From Dioscorea cayenensis subsp. rotundata (taxonomy: Eukaryota > Streptophyta > Magnoliopsida > Dioscoreales > Dioscoreaceae): a DNA stretch of 64,000 nucleotides. The notes beneath the pieces were generated by a model that was given only the letters and a program-made list of their open reading frames with translations, was not told the origin of the DNA and did no database searches. Below, in pieces: positions 60,144-64,000 of the stretch. How positions within the stretch are numbered: position 1 is the stretch's first letter; each line of letters begins with the position of its first letter. The DNA lies in NCBI RefSeq assembly GCF_009730915.1, contig NC_052489.1, positions 26,901,916-26,965,915 on the forward strand, read 5' to 3'. The position numbers and the translations under genes are program-made.

Positions 60144-61435
60144 AAGTGGGCTTATGTTTTACATGCTTGTTCCATTAATTTTTGAGATTTTACGGTCTTG
60201 TTTTTATTTTTTACTGATTATATTCTTAGCTGCAAGCTTGTCTGGTAATTTGTTTATTTCTTCATCATTTTAATCTCGAGTTTTTCCGCATATCTTTGTC
60301 TATTTTTTTAATTTCTAGTAAAGTGTAATTTATTTATTCTTATAAAAAAAATTCTAAAATATATTTGATTTGAAATGACTAAAGCCATTTAGATTTGTAT
60401 TTGAAGCTCAATTTTCAGTTAACTATTTAAAGAAATTTATAGCAAAGTCTAAAATTAAAAAATTTAAATGCACTGCCACGTGTGATCCAATGATAAACCC
60501 TCGAGTTTTGAGTTAGAAAAGTAATGAAACCAACTCTCCTATCATAAGGCTGTACTTGTTTTTAATAATAGATGAAAAGCTCTATTATACTAAATTGTTA
60601 TGTTTAAAAAATGGTACAAATAATAAATATTAAAAATAAAATAAAAATTATCAAAGTTTGTTATGAACTGTTTTTTATTATTTAGTCCAAACTAAATGTT
60701 TGAAAAGACTTAAATAAATTTGAAAACATCATCCCACTATAAAGATAACCTATATAAAAAAGTAAAAAAATAAAAAAAGTAAAAAAATTTAGTATCACCA
60801 TCTTTAAAAATAGGAGATTGGCATCTCATACCAAACAAAAAAATTGAAAAAGGTTAAAAAGTTGTTTTTCCAAATTAAGGTTGATGATGGCTAATTTAAG
60901 TTTCACAATCATTTAACAATTTTTCTAATAATTTTAATAATTTTAGATGCTATAAAATTATCAAAAGTTTTATAATTTAATAATTATTATTTTTTTACAA
61001 TATGGATAAAACCATCGATGCACATCGAATGATGAGCAGCAAATGACCCTTTTTTATGAATATAAACAGATCTAAAGCAGATCTTGGAGCCACTGTCATG
61101 ATATATGTACAATATGAGAATAGTATAGAAATCACGGGTGAACATTGTATGAACAGATGATGAGAGCGATCTTGCTGGAGGAGAGATTTGAACTCATGAC
61201 CTCCCCCTTACACTTTGATGTTATATAAACAGTACTAAACAGTACACATATTTTTTTAAAAATTTTTAAACATCAATCATATATTGGGAGGAACTTATAT
61301 GATAATTAAATATCTTATAATTAAGCTATTGTCACGGTTACTAGGTTTTAAATTACATAAGAGATGGTGAAAAAAATTAATTTTTTAAGAGAGATTGAGG
61401 TGTTAAAAATAATGGACTTAATTAATAATAAGGGA

Positions 61436-61492
<57 letters not shown>

Positions 61493-61733
61493 GAAGGAAA
61501 ATGACACATTCTTCTTCCCAACAGACAGAACATCCCACCACTTACAAGTGGCAATCAAAAAGACAACTGGAATGTCCATTCATGTTTCCACCCAGAAACT
61601 TTGCCTTATTATTTTTCTAGTGACATGTTTTCTGGTTAATTACTAGTCAGTTATGCATGTTTATTTCATGTACACACACACACACTATATAGACAAGTAT
61701 TTCAACATCATGCATTGAAGGGTCATAAAAGTT

Positions 61734-61799
<66 letters not shown>

Positions 61800-62636
61800 T
61801 AAGGTAACAACGAACATCCCTACACATATCAAATACTCCACTATATTTTAAAAGAAAAAAAGTTAAAATTTAATTTTTTATGTGAAAACTAATCGCTCAA
61901 TCAAGGGTCTATATCATATCAGAGTGGTGGCAATTAACTTATTTTAGTGGTTGATTTTTTAATTATTTTATTATTTGCTATTCCTTTGGCACGATTTAAC
62001 TATGAGTAATATTAGCTTAGATAAGTTATGATTATGAAATGCATTTATTTACAAGAAAACACAATTTTTTTATTTTCTTAAAATAATAATGATAGGGATA
62101 AAGTTAAAAGGCATAAATGAGAACAACATGAGTAAATATTAGATAAATTCTTATTCATGGAAGAGTTTACCATATAATTTTTTATTATTTTATTTAATAA
62201 ATAAATACATTAAGATAGTTTAAATTTTAAATATGATAGATAAAATTCCACATATATCAGTGATAAAAGGTAAAGCATGGCATAAAAAAATTATCATAAG
62301 ATAAATTTGTAGTACAAAAATTTATACTTAAAACTAGGATAATAAGTTATTTATATTTTAAGGAATAGAAGCATATTCCTTCCCTTATTCACATTTTTTA
62401 TATCTTGGGCCTCAACCTATATAACTATCGAGCCCATTCTGAAGCCCATCTTGAAATGTGATCCACGGCTATAGTCTTAACACGTGGGAAAATCTCAACC
62501 ATTCAAATTCGCACAAATTCCATCACGGAACACGAATTTCAACGCGATTCGAGAGAATCCCCCGGTCATCGCGCTTCTATATATATATATATATATATAT
62601 AGTTCTTCTTCTCCGGCATCTTCCCATCATCGCGCA
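58606..62636. other. long AT-rich spacer
   Basis: No gene supported. Holds several microsatellites: (ATT)n at 59045-59073 and 60110-60141, a (CATCTA/CATCTG)n hexamer run at 59612-59643, (AAT)n at 61437-61491, and (AT)n at 61737-61796. A single open frame of 68-80 codons here and there is poly-Leu or poly-Ile/Tyr from these arrays. Confidence 0.65.
61737..61796. repeat. (AT)n microsatellite, 60 bp
   Basis: Thirty uninterrupted AT units. Confidence 0.95.
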
Positions 62637-64000
62637 ATGGAGAACGGGAACATCTTCGAGGTCGATCTCGCGAGCAATGGCAGCTCTTCGTCCCTGATCT
62701 TCCTCGGCACTGGGTGTTCCAGCGCTGTCCCCAACGCCCGTTGCCTCATTCAGCCATCCGATCCCCCCTGCGAGGTCTGCTCTCAGGCCCTCTCCGTCCC
62801 TCCTGAGAGAAACCCTAACTACAGGTGATGTGATCGTTTCTTCCTATGATCCTGTCTCATTCTTTCGGTTAGATTTTTGTTTTTTTTTTTGGTTCTTGTT
62901 TTTTTGGAGATCTTTGATTCCAGTGATTATTGTGTAGATCTTGGTCAGAGGTGACACTTTTATCAATGAGCTATGGAATTTTATGAATGATGAAATCTGG
63001 AAGTTCGTGAACTCTTAAAAATGTTTTTCATGTGTTTTTGGAGAATTTGATGATGGATTTCAACGTTTTCTTTTGGAATTTTGAGTGTCGGTGTGATGCA
63101 TGATTTAGTTGTCCTCCATTTTGTATGAATTACGTATCATTTAGCTGAATTTCTTTGTTTTTTTTTTGTCTAGAGCCCCTTCTCATTGCTCTACTAAGAC
63201 ATTATATATATATTGGTTACCAATTTCAAAAATAGATATTTACCGACCGTGGAGATAGAAGACATTTTGATCTCCTGTATCACTGTGCAAAAGTTATGTA
63301 ATGAACCTCTTGGAGAATGATTGAATTGCTTTTTCTTGCTGATGTTCTTCTCTTGACAGTTATTTGGCTTTATTTTTGTAGGTGCAATACTTCCCTTTTG
63401 ATCGATTATTGTCATGGTGACGTGCACAAGTATATTCTAATTGATGTTGGAAAGACATTTAGAGAGCAAGTTCTTCGATGGTTTACTTACCATAAGATCC
63501 CATGTGTTGATTCTGTGAGTCTTACATCATATATATATATATATATATGTTCTGTTCTATGTGTTAATATACTAGACTTGTTCTCTTATATCATGATCTC
63601 ATTCACTGGAAGCAAGCAAAAGGTGTTAATTTTAATTTTCATGTAGATAAGTTTGTGCTTATCTACAAAATTGTAATAATTAAGACAGTTCCTTTTACTC
63701 AAATTATTTTATTACATTTAGATTATATTGACACATGAGCATGCGGATGCTGTTCTTGGTCTGGATGATATTCGTGTAGTACAACCATTTAGTCCAACAA
63801 ACGATATTGAACCGACTCCCATCTACCTCACTCAATTTGCAATGGACAGGTATTTTCCTATCCTTGTTTGTGTTCCGATCGAGTTAATCTACTTTTTTGT
63901 TCATCAATGTTCACTTGAAATTTTGAAGGAAGACATTCATTACAAGAAATAACATAGGATTCTGGAATTTCTCTTCTTCTTGGTGAAATGTTTGGTGGCA
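62637..64000 (+). CDS. metallo-beta-lactamase-fold hydrolase, 5' part
   Basis: Runs off the right edge. Exons seen: 62637-62824, 63382-63514, 63722-63849, joined in frame with GT-AG borders. The product begins MENGNIFEVDL and has the strand SLIFLGTGCSSAVPNARC, a Cys pair (PPCEVC), RCNTSLLIDY, and the metal-binding motif ILTHEHADAVLGLDDIR (HxHxD). This matches the plant family near Arabidopsis At1g30300 and yeast C777.06c, related to PhnP and tRNase Z folds. The exact substrate is not established to my knowledge. An (AT)n run (62578-62601) sits 36 bp before the ATG. The start at 62637 follows from the TC-rich leader and the conserved beginning. Confidence 0.85.

Overview
The window is nuclear DNA of a flowering plant: spliced genes with GT-AG introns, a gibberellin receptor, a xylem cysteine peptidase, an ERD6-type sugar carrier, long AT-rich spacers, many (AT)n and (TA/AAT)n microsatellites, and plant-type mobile elements (MULE, hAT, TRIM, solo LTR). 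A monocot is possible, because the MULE proteins read like those I recall from monocot genomes, but I cannot prove it. There is one run of exactly 1000 N (49339-50338), an assembly gap of unknown size.

Twelve host genes can be supported. Left part: a PNRC-motif small protein (-, 1823-2296), an 18-exon ERD6-like sugar transporter (-, 3376-6720), an intronless RKF3-type receptor kinase (-, 9087-11039), a frame-disrupted XCP1-like papain-type peptidase (+, 12789-14089), a secreted LRR-only protein (+, 14992-16167) and a tail-anchored coiled-coil protein (+, 16604-18592). Middle: a GID1 gibberellin receptor with a microsatellite-encoded poly-His tail (-, 22887-24009) and a tyrosine aminotransferase (-, 27039-32259) whose 3.4 kb first intron holds a hAT MITE. 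Right: a mitochondrial/plastid solanesyl diphosphate synthase with about nine single-base frame breaks (+, 52238-56338), a JAC1/auxilin-like protein without a J domain (-, 56805-58516), and the start of a metallo-beta-lactamase-fold hydrolase that runs off the window (+, 62637 onward). The genes share no pathway; they are ordinary neighbours.

33-51 kb is a transposon zone: a long-TIR MULE MITE (32648-33529), a palindromic MITE (35231-35531), a 2.5 kb solo LTR (36058-38550), a fragment of a MULE end (about 39630-40327), a 5.8 kb Kaonashi-type MULE (41999-47815) with a 9-bp target duplication, and one end of a related MULE (to about 50795) next to the gap.

The most unusual structure is inside that 5.8 kb MULE. 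Its noncoding blocks (introns and UTR-like stretches of two convergent genes) are built of a TTAAAC-type motif repeated about every 20-21 bp, and the motif flips strand with the gene it lies in. I know of no description of this. The second theme is a run of small homopolymer-type indels in otherwise intact host genes, densest beside the gap, which suggests sequence error at least as much as gene decay.
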